A DNA stretch of 32,229 nt from Acidobacteriota bacterium (GCA_009691245.1 SHUM01000041.1:1-32229); one strand, 5' to 3'; shown: positions 9,123 through 18,549, numbered from the stretch's first letter. Notes: generated from the letters alone by a model not told the origin. Made by a program: numbers and translations.

Positions 9123-11066
9123 CTAATTCGGATACGGTTTTGGTTCCCATCCCTGCGGGATCGGTTCCGCCCAGGTGGATGCGCCCACCGGCGGCGTCCC
9201 AAACTCTCTGGCGAGTGGGGCAACCAAATGCACCGTCTTCCCGCCCACCACCGTCATTAGCACCTGTGTCTTCGGAATTTCAGCCTCCGGAATCGTTAGG
9301 AAATCCCGGTCGAGGACGATGAAATCCGCATACGCGCCCGGTGCCAGCATCCCCAGTTTTTTGTCTTTCAACAGATAATAGCCACCCCAGGTCGTCAGGG
9401 CCTTCAACTGGGTAATCCGGTCCGTCTTTTCTCCCGGTCCGTACTCCCTTTTATCGTTGTCGTTGTAGCGGTTCATTCCCTTGGTGATGAAGAAAAACAC
9501 CATATGGGGCAGCGGCCGGTCAATCTCAAACGAGTTCATGATCCCGGCGTCGTTGACACTCTTGCGCGGCGCAACCCAGCTGGTGTATTCAAGCCCATAC
9601 TGCTTGGCAATCTCCGAGGCGCCTCTGTAATTCTCCCAAATGATGGTATTGAGCTGACTCACCATCATGCCCAGGTTCTTGATGCGCGGGAGTTGCGCCG
9701 GTCGTGGCGCGCCCGCGCCGTGATCGAAGGTATGCCTCATGGCGCGAATCTGATCCGTAGTCATGCCAGCTTTCTTGCTTCCCTCTTCAATGGCCGCCAT
9801 GATGTTGTCGATGCCTTTGTCCCCACCTGTATGCATAGTGGCAATGCGGAGGCCGGCCTGGGCGGTGCGCATCAGCGCGGCATAATCATCCGTGCCGGGG
9901 TCGTTGCTGCACGATCCAGGAGAGCCACTACCGCCGCCGCCTTCACCGCCACCTAAAGAAGCCTGGGCAGGAATACCCGCTTTCTCTCTCCAATTGGGTA
10001 TCTCCGGGACGGTCATGCAGCCAGGACCTGTAGCTGGGAAAGCGCCGACAAACCACAAGTAGTCCGATCCCATTCCCATCATGCCGGACAAATGCCGCAA
10101 GGTAGCTAATTCCCACGCTCCGTCTCCAGTTATTTGGTGCTGCCATGACCAACCAATCCGCGCCGGCATTTCACCTTTTTTATCCAACAGGTTCATGGCC
10201 TGAAGGTTGGTGAACGCATAAGGCGCCGAGCCATAGGAGGTGATGCCGGAGGCCGCCCATAACTCCAATTCCGACTTCAAGAGCTGCGCCAATTCGGGCA
10301 CTCGGTTTTTGAGGATGGTGTCGGAAGGACTGTTGCGGTCGAGCCTGCCCGTTCGCTGCTCCCTCTCGGTCATCTCCTCATGCACAGACCGATATATTTC
10401 CACCCCCTTGGTGTTCATCAGGCAAGCGCTGGTGAAACCACCACTGACGCAAACCGGATTGTTGGGAGCCAATAGGTCCAGGTATTCCTTGGTAATCGAT
10501 TTGTCCCAAACGCCGGTGCTTTCTGGCCCTCTGAACTCCTTGGCGCGCTCGTAGGTGGGACCCCAGTTGGGATTTACGCGAATCCACTGTCCCGGTTTGG
10601 CCTTGGATACCGCTTCCTTCATCGTAGCTTCAAACATGCCGAATTGCTCTTTGACCGGCACGTTCGGCAAATATCGCGAGATAATGTCGCTATCATTCGG
10701 GAAAACATGCCGGAAAGCGCGAGGCTCGGTCCACATCCAGTCGACTGGATGCTCGTGGGTCATGATGAAGCTCGGCAGCACTTCCCGCCCCTTGAGGTCG
10801 AGCTGCTGCGTCTGCGGTCCCGCGAGCGCTCGGATATCCGCATTGTTCCCGATTTCAAAAACTTTTCCGTCCCGGACCGCCATGGCCTGCGCGATGGTGC
10901 CAACATTCGACGTGAACGAGGTGTCGTTCATGGTTACGATTTTCCCGTTGTAGAGAATCATCGTTGGATAGTTCACCAGCTTCGCGGGGGCGCTCACGTT
11001 CTGCGCCCATCCAGCCGGAATGTACAAAATCACGCTGCAAACTATCGACAGAAATAAATTCTTCAT
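9123..11066 (-). CDS. Exported amidohydrolase (Amidohydrolase_3/YtcJ-like)
   Basis: A 647-residue metal-dependent hydrolase of the amidohydrolase superfamily. The ATG at 11066 has AAGGGAG about 8 nt upstream and yields a clear Sec signal peptide (MKNLFLSIVCSVILYIPAGWAQ). The N-terminal beta segment (MILYNGKIVTMND; GKVFEIG) and the HEH motif (His104, His106, in PSFIMTHEHP) are typical; further probable metal ligands are the His of MHTGGDKG (412) and of RHTFDHG (445, 449). The C-terminal part (LAPGAYADFIVLDRDFLTIP) is the standard amidohydrolase_3 ending. A Gly/Ser-rich stretch (GGGEGGGGSGSPGS) lies before residue 412. Substrate unknown; the family hydrolyses amide or related C-N bonds. Upstream lie a palindrome and a receptor relic, so it probably once followed a receptor gene as its paralogue at 24383-26260 still does. 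Confidence 0.9.
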   Translation of the reverse strand: MKNLFLSIVCSVILYIPAGWAQNVSAPAKLVNYPTMILYNGKIVTMNDTSFTSNVGTIAQAMAVRDGKVFEIGNNADIRALAGPQTQQLDLKGREVLPSFIMTHEHPVDWMWTEPRAFRHVFPNDSDIISRYLPNVPVKEQFGMFEATMKEAVSKAKPGQWIRVNPNWGPTYERAKEFRGPESTGVWDKSITKEYLDLLAPNNPVCVSGGFTSACLMNTKGVEIYRSVHEEMTEREQRTGRLDRNSPSDTILKNRVPELAQLLKSELELWAASGITSYGSAPYAFTNLQAMNLLDKKGEMPARIGWSWQHQITGDGAWELATLRHLSGMMGMGSDYLWFVGAFPATGPGCMTVPEIPNWREKAGIPAQASLGGGEGGGGSGSPGSCSNDPGTDDYAALMRTAQAGLRIATMHTGGDKGIDNIMAAIEEGSKKAGMTTDQIRAMRHTFDHGAGAPRPAQLPRIKNLGMMVSQLNTIIWENYRGASEIAKQYGLEYTSWVAPRKSVNDAGIMNSFEIDRPLPHMVFFFITKGMNRYNDNDKREYGPGEKTDRITQLKALTTWGGYYLLKDKKLGMLAPGAYADFIVLDRDFLTIPEAEIPKTQVLMTVVGGKTVHLVAPLAREFGTPPVGASTWAEPIPQGWEPKPYPN

Positions 11067-11120
11067 AGCCAGGCTCCCTTTCTTTGTTGCTTTGCGCCTG
11101 CGCACAGGCGGTTGAATGAT

Positions 11121-11155
11121 GGCGCTCCCGGGACGGTAACCGTCCCGGGAGCGCC
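11121..11155. repeat. Near-perfect palindrome, 17-bp arms
   Basis: GGCGCTCCCGGGACGGT, one central A, then the exact reverse complement of the arm. It lies between the receptor relic (ends 11170) and the amidohydrolase start (11066). No T-run follows on either strand, so it is not a standard intrinsic terminator. It could be a transcript-processing or attenuating hairpin, or a dispersed palindromic repeat. Confidence 0.85.
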
Positions 11156-11169
11156 GATTCCCGGTTCCA

Positions 11170-11250
11170 TCAATACTCGAATTTCACCGCCAACTGAATC
11201 AGCCGTGATTGGCCATTGATTCTGGTGATCAGTCCAATTTTCGTGTTCAA
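11170..11250 (-). pseudogene. C-terminal relic of an Oar-like TonB-dependent receptor
   Basis: On the minus strand, 25 codons before the TGA at 11172-11170 read NTKIGLITRI, then NGQSRLIQLAVKFEY. Intact receptors here end in FNTQGQLSENRGRITSTV and SRQIQVALKFEF or RQIQLALKFEF. The match in order, length and terminal aromatic residue is too good for chance. No receptor plug, barrel or signal sequence is visible upstream before the promoter region at about 11335-11364. The rest of the gene has therefore been deleted, leaving the tail next to the amidohydrolase it presumably preceded. Confidence 0.75.
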
Positions 11251-11334
11251 CTTGCAGCCTGAATTTGACTCCCGCCCAGGCGCGAACCGCTGTGGCCAAG
11301 ACAAAGTTCTCGCGCGCCTTCGCGCTGATGCAAG

Positions 11335-11363
11335 TATTTAGCACCCCGGAAATTTCTTGTCAA
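11335..11363 (-). promoter_or_regulatory. Candidate promoter reading towards the amidohydrolase
   Basis: Minus-strand TTGACA (11363-11358), a 17-nt spacer, then TAAATA (11340-11335; three of six matches to TATAAT). It would now transcribe the receptor relic and the amidohydrolase at 11066. It faces away from a second TTGACA at 11384-11389. Confidence 0.4.
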
Positions 11364-11383
11364 GGCATTTCCGTAATTATCTC

Positions 11384-11413
11384 TTGACAACATAACGGGA
11401 GGCGAGGTATACC
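11384..11413 (+). promoter_or_regulatory. Candidate promoter of the receptor genes at 11848 and 15225
   Basis: TTGACA (11384-11389), an 18-nt spacer, then TATACC (11408-11413). Its -35 box and that of the divergent minus-strand promoter form the inverted repeat TTGTCAAG (11357-11364) / CTTGACAA (11383-11390). The match is good at -35 and moderate at -10. Confidence 0.45.
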
Positions 11414-11847
11414 GTTGCACAAGTAGCCGTATCATGGAAGACTGATCGGCTCGGGACAGGACGTTAACGCGGGAAGCCATCATGTTTTTTGTTATGCGTC
11501 GCAGGTTTTGGTCAGGTTCTTAGCGGGGAGCCGAACATCATCGAGCAAGGCCATCGCTGGGCGTCCGGCCCGCTGGCGGGTTGGATTGCGCGGGCAGCTT
11601 TATTGCCAGCCGTCCCGCTCTCTGCGATTTTGGCTCAACGGATTGTTGCCCGCTCACGTTTCCCCTGGGACACATTTAGGTGCCGTCCCAGGTAGGGTTG
11701 GGCAGTCATTGCCCCGGTGGCTTACACCTATAGCCAACACTAGGAGGGGTAATGCGGGTTGTGGCGTCTGCCGTGCGGAATCGAGCGCGCACGAATGGAA
11801 TCTTGCGGCCTTGCACTCTGGATCGGGGATGGAGGAGGAGAACTCAC
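11414..11847 (+). other. Long leader region before receptor gene, no gene recognised
   Basis: About 430 nt separate the candidate promoter from the preferred receptor start. No convincing gene is seen. The stretch holds an 8-bp stem, CCTGGGAC (11664-11671) and GTCCCAGG (11685-11692), with a 13-nt loop. It also holds a strong ribosome site AGGAGGGG directly before an ATG at 11752 that is in frame with the receptor. No known riboswitch consensus was recognised. Confidence 0.4.
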
Positions 11848-14800
11848 ATGACAGGACAAATACTTTTACGAAGTCTGGCAGCCCTTGTATTACTGGCTGG
11901 TGGCACTCTGCTGGCGCAGGGGACCATGGGGGCGATTTCGGGGACGGTGCGGGATACCTCCGGTGCGGTCGTTCCCGGCGCCTCTCTCACCCTCCGCAAC
12001 GTGGCCACGGGAATTGTTCGGAGTGTGGTCACCGACAACCAAGGCCGCTACCGGGCACAGGAACTCTCGCTCGGCGGATACGATGTGAACGTGCAGGCGG
12101 AAGGTTTCCAGAGTCTGCTCCGCAGCGGCATCGAGATGACCATCGGCCGGCAGGCGGTGCTGGATTTCACAATGCAGTTGGGCTCGGTTTCCGAGCAAGT
12201 TACGGTCAGCGGGGAAGCCCCACTGCTCGAGACCACCAACTCCACGGTGGCCGACCTGGTAACGGAGACACAGATGCGCGAGCTGCCGCTGAATGGCCGC
12301 AGCTTCACGGACCTGACCGCCATCCAGCCAGGCGTCGTAACGGACATGGATATTCCGCAGAGCACGCTGAAAGGCGGCGGCCGAATCACCATGAACGGCG
12401 CCCGGCCGCAACAGAGCCTTTACTTGCTGGACGGCATCGAAATTAGCGATCCCATCAACAATACTCCGCCGGTCAGCGTGCTGGGCCAGACGCTGGGTGT
12501 CGACACCATTCGCGAATTTACGGTCTTGCAGACCAATTACGGTTCGCAGTACGGCCGGGCCATCGGCGGAATCGTCAGTGCCGTTACCCGCTCGGGAACG
12601 AATGCCATTCACGGCAGCGTGTTTGAATTTATGCGCAGCGAGAAGCTGGACGCCAAAAACTTTTTCGATGTCGCTAAAAATACTATCCCGCCCTTCAAGC
12701 GCAATCAATTCGGCGGCACGGCGGGCGGGCCGATCATGAAAGACAACACTTTTTTCTTCGGCTCCTATGAAGGCTTGCGGCAAAGCCTGGGAACCACCGA
12801 CTTTGGATCGGTTCTGACGGATGAGGCCCGTGCGGGACGAATTACTAATTGTCCCGCGGGAAGAGTGACCTGCACGAAGGAAGAGGCGACCGTCACGGAA
12901 ACTCTGCCTCGCGGGCTATTTCCAGACATGGCTCCCTTCCTGGGTTTGATTCCCCGCGGCAATGGCTTGTACCTGAATGACGGCGTTCAGGAGTTTCGCG
13001 GCAGCCGGATACAATCCGGCCGGGAAAACTACTACATGACCCGCATCGATCAGCGAGTAAGTAGCAATGACAATGTCTTCGGGCGGCTGGTGCTCGATCA
13101 CAGCAGCAAAGAGTTGCCGGACGCTCAGTTCCTGGGCGACAGCAAGACTCATCCCACTAATAATGAGTGGGGCACTTACCGTTTTGTCACCCTGGACTGG
13201 ACGCGCATCCTCTCGTCCACGGTGCTGAACTCCGCGCGTTTCGGGTTTACGCGCAATACCAGCAATCAGTGTCAGTGCATCGGCGAGCCTGGGGGAGAGC
13301 GCACCGACGTCGACGAATTTCCAGGGCTGCCGTCGCAATTCCAGGTGGTGCCCGGAGTGCCCTGGGGCGGCAACTGGGGAATTCCCGGAGTGCTCATACC
13401 AGGCGGACACAATGGTCCGGGCACGTTCGTCGCCGGAGCTTATCTGGCCAGCCCCGTGCAGTTTGTGACCAACACGTACAGTTACTACGACTCCATTCAT
13501 ATTACTCACGGCCGACACTCCCTGGAGTTAGGCGCCGATGTGCGGCGGTATCAAGAGAACGTCGATCGCACCACCTGGGTGCATGGCATCGCCGCCTGGT
13601 ACGCCCCCATGAAGAACTTTCTGACGGCGGGCCAGCGCGCTTCAGGCTACTGCACGGGTATCGCCACGGACTGCCGCGGCATCAGCAGCGCGACCATTGC
13701 GCACACCCTCACATCGGACAACAGGTACGAGCGGGGAGATACCTACCGGGGATACCGGCAGAGTTACTTCTCCTGGTATGCGCAGGATGATGTCACTGTA
13801 CGGACGAACCTCACTTTGAACCTGGGCGTGCGCTGGGAAAGACTCACTGCTCCCGTGGAAGTCAACCGAAAGATGGCTTCCATTCTGGATGTCCTACGCG
13901 ACCCCGGCTACACCCAATTGGGAGACAAGCCGATGTTCCGGCTCCATGACATTCTCGGCGGCTTCGCGCCGCGAATCGGCTTTGCCTATAGCCCCGACAA
14001 AGTTACATCCGTGCGCGCGGGCTTTGGTTTGTTCAAGGAAATGCCGCTGTTCTATCAGTACTCGGTCGCGCTGTTCCACCCTCCGCAAGCCAACCGGATC
14101 AATTTGCGCGACATCACCACCTGGCCCAATCCGTTGCTGGGAATTGATCCCCGCACGGGCACGCTGCAACCTACGGTCATCACCTATGATTACAAGTATC
14201 CTTACGCCATGCAGTGGAACCTTGGGTTCGAGCGCCAGTTTGGACAGAACTGGGTGGCCCGCGCCACTTACATTGGGACCCGGGGCGTCGATCTCGGTTC
14301 GGTGGTCAATGAAGTCCAGCCGGTGTTGAGCAAGGATGCTGCGGGAAGGGAATTTACCGCGCGCCTGGCGCCTTCTCAGAATCCGGCCCTGGACAGCACC
14401 AGAACATTTGCCAATATTGGGGATGGCTGGTACAACGCGCTGCAAACGCGAATCCAGAAGCGGTTCAGTGGTGGGCTGGAGGCGAGCGCTTCCTACACCT
14501 GGTCGAAAAACCTGTCGGCAGCGGCGGGCCTGGGTGTTACCGGAGGAGAGTTCGGCTCCTTCGGAGGAGGCTTCCAAGCCACCAATCTTTGGGACTACAA
14601 GAACTTTGACCGCGGCCGCGCCGACCAGGACGTGCCCCACAATTTCAACCTAAACTTTACCTACGACCTTCCGGTGGGCGAGGGCATGACTTTCGGCTCC
14701 ACTATGGGCAAAGTCGCCAATTCGCTGCTGGGAGGCTGGCAGATCAACGGAGTCTTCACCAAGCGGTCCGGTCTGCCGAAGGATATCGCCGGCGGAGGCT

Positions 14801-15195
14801 ATTCCACCACTCAATATTGCCGCTGCGTGGTCCGGCCCAACCTGAAAGCCGGGGGAGACAATAACCCCGTTATCGGAGAGCTGGATCACTGGTTCGACGA
14901 ATCACAGTTTGAGTTGGTCCCGGCGGGTTATTTTGGGAACCTGGGCAAAAACACTCTGAGCGGTCCCGGCCTCTCCAAGATGGATATCTCGTTGTTCAAG
15001 ACCGTTCCGGTGGCGGAGGGCAAGAAACTGCAGTTCCGGGCGGAATTTTTCAATTTCCCCAATCATCCAAATTTCGCCGCGCCCGATACCACCGTGTTCA
15101 ACACGCAGGGGCAGTTGAGCGAGAATCGCGGGCGGATCACCTCTACCGTAGGCACTTCGCGGCAGATTCAAGTGGCTTTGAAATTCGAGTTTTAG
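11848..15195 (+). CDS. Oar-like TonB-dependent receptor
   Basis: A 1115-residue outer-membrane TonB-dependent receptor for energised uptake of an unknown substrate. The ATG at 11848 has GGAGGAGGAG 7 nt upstream and gives a signal peptide (MTGQILLRSLAALVLLAG, cleavage near AQ24). A CarboxypepD_reg domain spans about 25-115 (GAISGTVRDTSGAVVPGASL), the plug follows (ELPLNGRSFTDL at 145-156), and the barrel ends in RQIQVALKFEF. A longer form from ATG 11752, with its own AGGAGGGG, would add 32 Arg-rich residues before the signal and is less likely. It is closest to the receptor at 26454-29810: both have a CxC-I segment in a putative loop (QCQCIGE here, QCMCIDG there), then WGIPGV-IPGGHNGPG, and a CVVRP-L segment near the C-terminus. 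It is followed after 29 nt by another receptor and the two are probably cotranscribed. Confidence 0.92.
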   Translation: MTGQILLRSLAALVLLAGGTLLAQGTMGAISGTVRDTSGAVVPGASLTLRNVATGIVRSVVTDNQGRYRAQELSLGGYDVNVQAEGFQSLLRSGIEMTIGRQAVLDFTMQLGSVSEQVTVSGEAPLLETTNSTVADLVTETQMRELPLNGRSFTDLTAIQPGVVTDMDIPQSTLKGGGRITMNGARPQQSLYLLDGIEISDPINNTPPVSVLGQTLGVDTIREFTVLQTNYGSQYGRAIGGIVSAVTRSGTNAIHGSVFEFMRSEKLDAKNFFDVAKNTIPPFKRNQFGGTAGGPIMKDNTFFFGSYEGLRQSLGTTDFGSVLTDEARAGRITNCPAGRVTCTKEEATVTETLPRGLFPDMAPFLGLIPRGNGLYLNDGVQEFRGSRIQSGRENYYMTRIDQRVSSNDNVFGRLVLDHSSKELPDAQFLGDSKTHPTNNEWGTYRFVTLDWTRILSSTVLNSARFGFTRNTSNQCQCIGEPGGERTDVDEFPGLPSQFQVVPGVPWGGNWGIPGVLIPGGHNGPGTFVAGAYLASPVQFVTNTYSYYDSIHITHGRHSLELGADVRRYQENVDRTTWVHGIAAWYAPMKNFLTAGQRASGYCTGIATDCRGISSATIAHTLTSDNRYERGDTYRGYRQSYFSWYAQDDVTVRTNLTLNLGVRWERLTAPVEVNRKMASILDVLRDPGYTQLGDKPMFRLHDILGGFAPRIGFAYSPDKVTSVRAGFGLFKEMPLFYQYSVALFHPPQANRINLRDITTWPNPLLGIDPRTGTLQPTVITYDYKYPYAMQWNLGFERQFGQNWVARATYIGTRGVDLGSVVNEVQPVLSKDAAGREFTARLAPSQNPALDSTRTFANIGDGWYNALQTRIQKRFSGGLEASASYTWSKNLSAAAGLGVTGGEFGSFGGGFQATNLWDYKNFDRGRADQDVPHNFNLNFTYDLPVGEGMTFGSTMGKVANSLLGGWQINGVFTKRSGLPKDIAGGGYSTTQYCRCVVRPNLKAGGDNNPVIGELDHWFDESQFELVPAGYFGNLGKNTLSGPGLSKMDISLFKTVPVAEGKKLQFRAEFFNFPNHPNFAAPDTTVFNTQGQLSENRGRITSTVGTSRQIQVALKFEF

Positions 15196-15224
15196 ACAGC
15201 GCAATGCAACAAGGGGGACGATCG

Positions 15225-18200
15225 ATGCAAAACGCGAAATTGTCAGGCGCCTGTTTATTCATGTTGATGACTCTCTTTCACTCCTTGGGAATATCTCAAA
15301 CCACCACCGCCACTCTGACCGGCATTGTGACGGATGAGAGTGGAGCCGTGCTTCCCCAGGCGGAACTGAGAGTGACGAACACCGCCACAGGAGTTGCGCG
15401 CACCGTGGCAACCGATGCCGCGGGGAGATATTTAGTCTCCCAGCTTCCGCCGGGACCCTATGAACTGGTAGTGACCATGGCGGGCTTTGACACGCTCGCG
15501 CGCCGGGGAATTACCCTGGCGTTGGGCCAGGAGGCCAGTCTGACCCTGACCATGCGAGTAGGGTCGGTCAATGAGCAGGTTACCGTAACAGGGGAAGCGC
15601 CCGTCGTCAATACCAGCACCAGCGCGCTTACGGCGGTGATGGAACAGAAACGAATTCTGGAACTCCCGCTCAACAGCCGCGATTTTAAGATGCTGGCGCT
15701 GGTGCAGCCCGGGGTTTCCAACGGGCGCAGGACCACGGGTCAACTAGGCACGCTCAGCATATCGATGTCCGGCTCGCGGCCCGAGCAGACAGGGTATCTC
15801 CTGGACGGGACCAATATTAAAAGCGGTTCCGGGGCGCCAAGCAATGCCGCCAACGTCATGTTGGGCGTCGAGTCGGTGCAGGAATTCCAGGTGCTGACGA
15901 GCAACTACAGCGCGGAATTCGGAGGGTCCTCGGGCGGCCTAATGAGCATGATCACTAAATCGGGCACCAACCAACTGCATGGGAGTCTTTACTACAGCCT
16001 TCGCAACAGCGCTCTGGACGCGCGCGATTTCTTTGTAAAGAAGAAGGACGTATTCGCCCGCAACCAGTTTGGGGGCGCCGCGGGAGGTCCGGTCAAACGG
16101 GAACACACATTTTTCTTCTTTAATTATGAAGGATTGCTGAATCGGCAAACGAGGAGTGCGCAAGTGTTTGTTCCCGATGACAACACGCATCTGGGAAGGC
16201 TTCCCAATGGGACGCAGGTACAGGTGGCGCAGTCCATCCGCCCGTACTTGGATCTGTGGCCGCGCGCCAACGGCCCGCTGGTTTTGAACAATGGTTTGCC
16301 CACCGGGAGCGCCACCCTGAATTCCTCCGGCGCCAACCCCATCACGGTCAATTATTATCAGGGACGGGTGGACCAGCAAATCACCGATGAGCACTCGATC
16401 TTTACCCGCGTGACGTTTGACCGTGGGAGCAGGATTACGCCAGGGGCCTTCGGCGAGGCGTATTCATCCACCAACGCCAGCAGCGGCAAGAGCTACGCCA
16501 CCGTGCAGCACCAGTACATCATCACGCCACGGCTGGTGGCCAGCACTCGCATGAGTTTCAATCGCAGCACCTCTCAGGGCAGCCTGCTGCTTGGCGGGGA
16601 TTACCCGCAGAATCTTAAACTCATCCTGGACCTCCCCCCCAGCTTTACGTTTCCAGGCGTTACCCGGTGGGACCCCGCCACCGCGGGAGCGAAAGGTGCG
16701 GACCAGGTGTGGCAATTTCAGGAAACCATTGCCTATGTGCGCGGCGCGCATTCGATAAAAGCAGGAGTGGATATTCAGCAACTGAGAAGCAACTCCGCCT
16801 CCGTCAGTGATGCCTCGCTGGGTGGCAATTTTGGATGGAACACCCTGCAGGATTTTCTCACCGACGCCCGCATGTCAACTCTCGAAATCAAAGCGGGAGG
16901 AAGTTCCCACCGTAGCTTTACGCAAAAAGTTTTCGGATTGTATTTTCAAGACGACTGGACGTTCCGCCGAGGCCTTACCCTGAACCTGGGGGTGCGCTAT
17001 GAACCCTTTACGACTCCGGCGGAAAAGCATAATCGGGTATCCGTGGTGAAGGATTGGGTGCATGCCACTTCCTTTGACGTGGGAGTGCCCTTCTGGGATA
17101 ACCCGTCGCTCAAGAATTTTTCGCCGCGTGTGGGCTTTGCCTGGGATCCCACGGGCGCTGGCAAAACGGCGGTTCGCGGGGGCTTTGGCCTGTTCGATGT
17201 GCTGCTTCTGCCCCAACACTACTCCACCCCCGCCACGAAGAATCCTCCCTTCATCGCCACCATCGTAACTGTGCAAGGGAACCTTGCCACGGTACTAACG
17301 GATGTGGCGCGAGTTGCTCCGACGGTTATGACCCCGGTGATGAGTCCTGACAGCTTTATGGAAATCACGCAGTGGGACCTCGACACCAGCTATGAAATGA
17401 AGATGAACCTGTCCGTGGAACGGCAGTTGGGACAGAATCTCTCCGTGTCCGCCTCCTACATCGGCGGCAGGGGCGTCCACCTGTGGCGCAACCTTGATGT
17501 GAACACCGTTGCCAGTATCGAGGTGGACGGACGTCCGTTTGTAATTGATACCATCGCCCGCACGGACGGGTATCCAGCCTTGCTTGGTCAAGGTCCAACC
17601 CTGCGTGTCAATCCCAACACCGGCGTGGGGACGAGCCGGGCATCCGACGCGCAGTCTTTCTACAACGCGCTTCAGCTACAAGTGAAAAAGCGTTTGAGCC
17701 GGGGATTGCAGTTGGGGGGTTGGTACACCTGGTCTAAGAATGTGGATGACACCACCACCAGCACCGGCAACCTGGACTTCAATGATTTCCAGACCAGCCA
17801 GCCCTATAACCCCAAATCCGACCGTGCTCGATCGTCTCTTCATATTGGTCAGAACATGGTCGTCAATGGCGTTTATCAGATTCCATCGCTCATTCAGTCT
17901 GGTTTCGCTTCCCACCTGCTCGGCGGATGGCAGGTCTCGAGTATATTCTCGGCGTCCGACGGGGTGCCGTTTGCCACTCTTATTTCCGGGCGGAATGCTC
18001 CCGACAAGTCGCGCAGCACGGGAAGAGGACGCCCCGACTTGGTGGCCGGCCGCAGTAACCGCGACATCACTTCGGGAACTACCGCGGGTTGCACGCTGGT
18101 CAACGGAATTCCGGGTCCCTATAATGCCTCCGCATTGCCGGCAGCCCTCTCGGTGGCGCCCGGCCAGAAACTGGGAACTCCGGAGCTTTATTTCGATCCT

Positions 18201-18518
18201 TGCGCGTTCCGTTTGCCGCCCGCCGGCTTCTACGGCAATGAAGGCCGCAATATTCTGGTCGGGCCTGGACTGGTCAATTTCGATTTCAGCCTGCTCAAGA
18301 GCGTGCCGCTGGGGATTGGCGAGGGAACTCGTCTGGAATTTCGGGCGGACATCTTCAACATTTTCAATCGAACCCAATTTTCAATACCTTCCACCGCGCA
18401 GGTTACGGTTCTCAATCCCGCTCCCGCTGCGCGCTCATACATTGCAAGTGCGGGGAGAATCTCCACTACTGCAAATCCACCGAGGAGTTTACAGTTCGGG
18501 TTGAAGGTGAGTTTCTAG
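15225..18518 (+). CDS. Oar-like TonB-dependent receptor
   Basis: A 1097-residue receptor of the same family. The ATG at 15225 is favoured by AAGGGGGA 7 nt upstream and by the signal peptide that follows (MQNAKLSGACLFMLMTLFHS, then LGISQ). Domains in order are CarboxypepD_reg (ATLTGIVTDESGAVLPQAEL), plug (ELPLNSRDFKML, with NSR replacing NGR) and a barrel with the repeated NQFGGAAGGP and TFFFFNYEGL segments. It ends in SLQFGLKVSF. It lacks the Cys-rich loop of the 11848 and 26454 receptors and shares FDPCAF and RVDQQ segments with the broken receptor at 224-3494, so it belongs to the other subtype. It lies 29 nt after its neighbour and upstream of the second ankyrin triad, with a palindromic repeat in between. 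Confidence 0.92.
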   Translation: MQNAKLSGACLFMLMTLFHSLGISQTTTATLTGIVTDESGAVLPQAELRVTNTATGVARTVATDAAGRYLVSQLPPGPYELVVTMAGFDTLARRGITLALGQEASLTLTMRVGSVNEQVTVTGEAPVVNTSTSALTAVMEQKRILELPLNSRDFKMLALVQPGVSNGRRTTGQLGTLSISMSGSRPEQTGYLLDGTNIKSGSGAPSNAANVMLGVESVQEFQVLTSNYSAEFGGSSGGLMSMITKSGTNQLHGSLYYSLRNSALDARDFFVKKKDVFARNQFGGAAGGPVKREHTFFFFNYEGLLNRQTRSAQVFVPDDNTHLGRLPNGTQVQVAQSIRPYLDLWPRANGPLVLNNGLPTGSATLNSSGANPITVNYYQGRVDQQITDEHSIFTRVTFDRGSRITPGAFGEAYSSTNASSGKSYATVQHQYIITPRLVASTRMSFNRSTSQGSLLLGGDYPQNLKLILDLPPSFTFPGVTRWDPATAGAKGADQVWQFQETIAYVRGAHSIKAGVDIQQLRSNSASVSDASLGGNFGWNTLQDFLTDARMSTLEIKAGGSSHRSFTQKVFGLYFQDDWTFRRGLTLNLGVRYEPFTTPAEKHNRVSVVKDWVHATSFDVGVPFWDNPSLKNFSPRVGFAWDPTGAGKTAVRGGFGLFDVLLLPQHYSTPATKNPPFIATIVTVQGNLATVLTDVARVAPTVMTPVMSPDSFMEITQWDLDTSYEMKMNLSVERQLGQNLSVSASYIGGRGVHLWRNLDVNTVASIEVDGRPFVIDTIARTDGYPALLGQGPTLRVNPNTGVGTSRASDAQSFYNALQLQVKKRLSRGLQLGGWYTWSKNVDDTTTSTGNLDFNDFQTSQPYNPKSDRARSSLHIGQNMVVNGVYQIPSLIQSGFASHLLGGWQVSSIFSASDGVPFATLISGRNAPDKSRSTGRGRPDLVAGRSNRDITSGTTAGCTLVNGIPGPYNASALPAALSVAPGQKLGTPELYFDPCAFRLPPAGFYGNEGRNILVGPGLVNFDFSLLKSVPLGIGEGTRLEFRADIFNIFNRTQFSIPSTAQVTVLNPAPAARSYIASAGRISTTANPPRSLQFGLKVSF

Positions 18519-18549
18519 ACCATTTTTATAGTCACTGAAGAGCTGTGTT

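Noticed and set aside
11063-11344. A 93-codon minus-strand frame over the receptor relic
   Set aside because: It is in a different frame from the relic tail and passes through the 35-bp palindrome; no family is recognisable.
11508-12446. A 312-codon frame overlapping the receptor start
   Set aside because: It runs out of frame through the receptor signal peptide and CarboxypepD_reg coding region, with low-complexity Arg/His/Gly composition.
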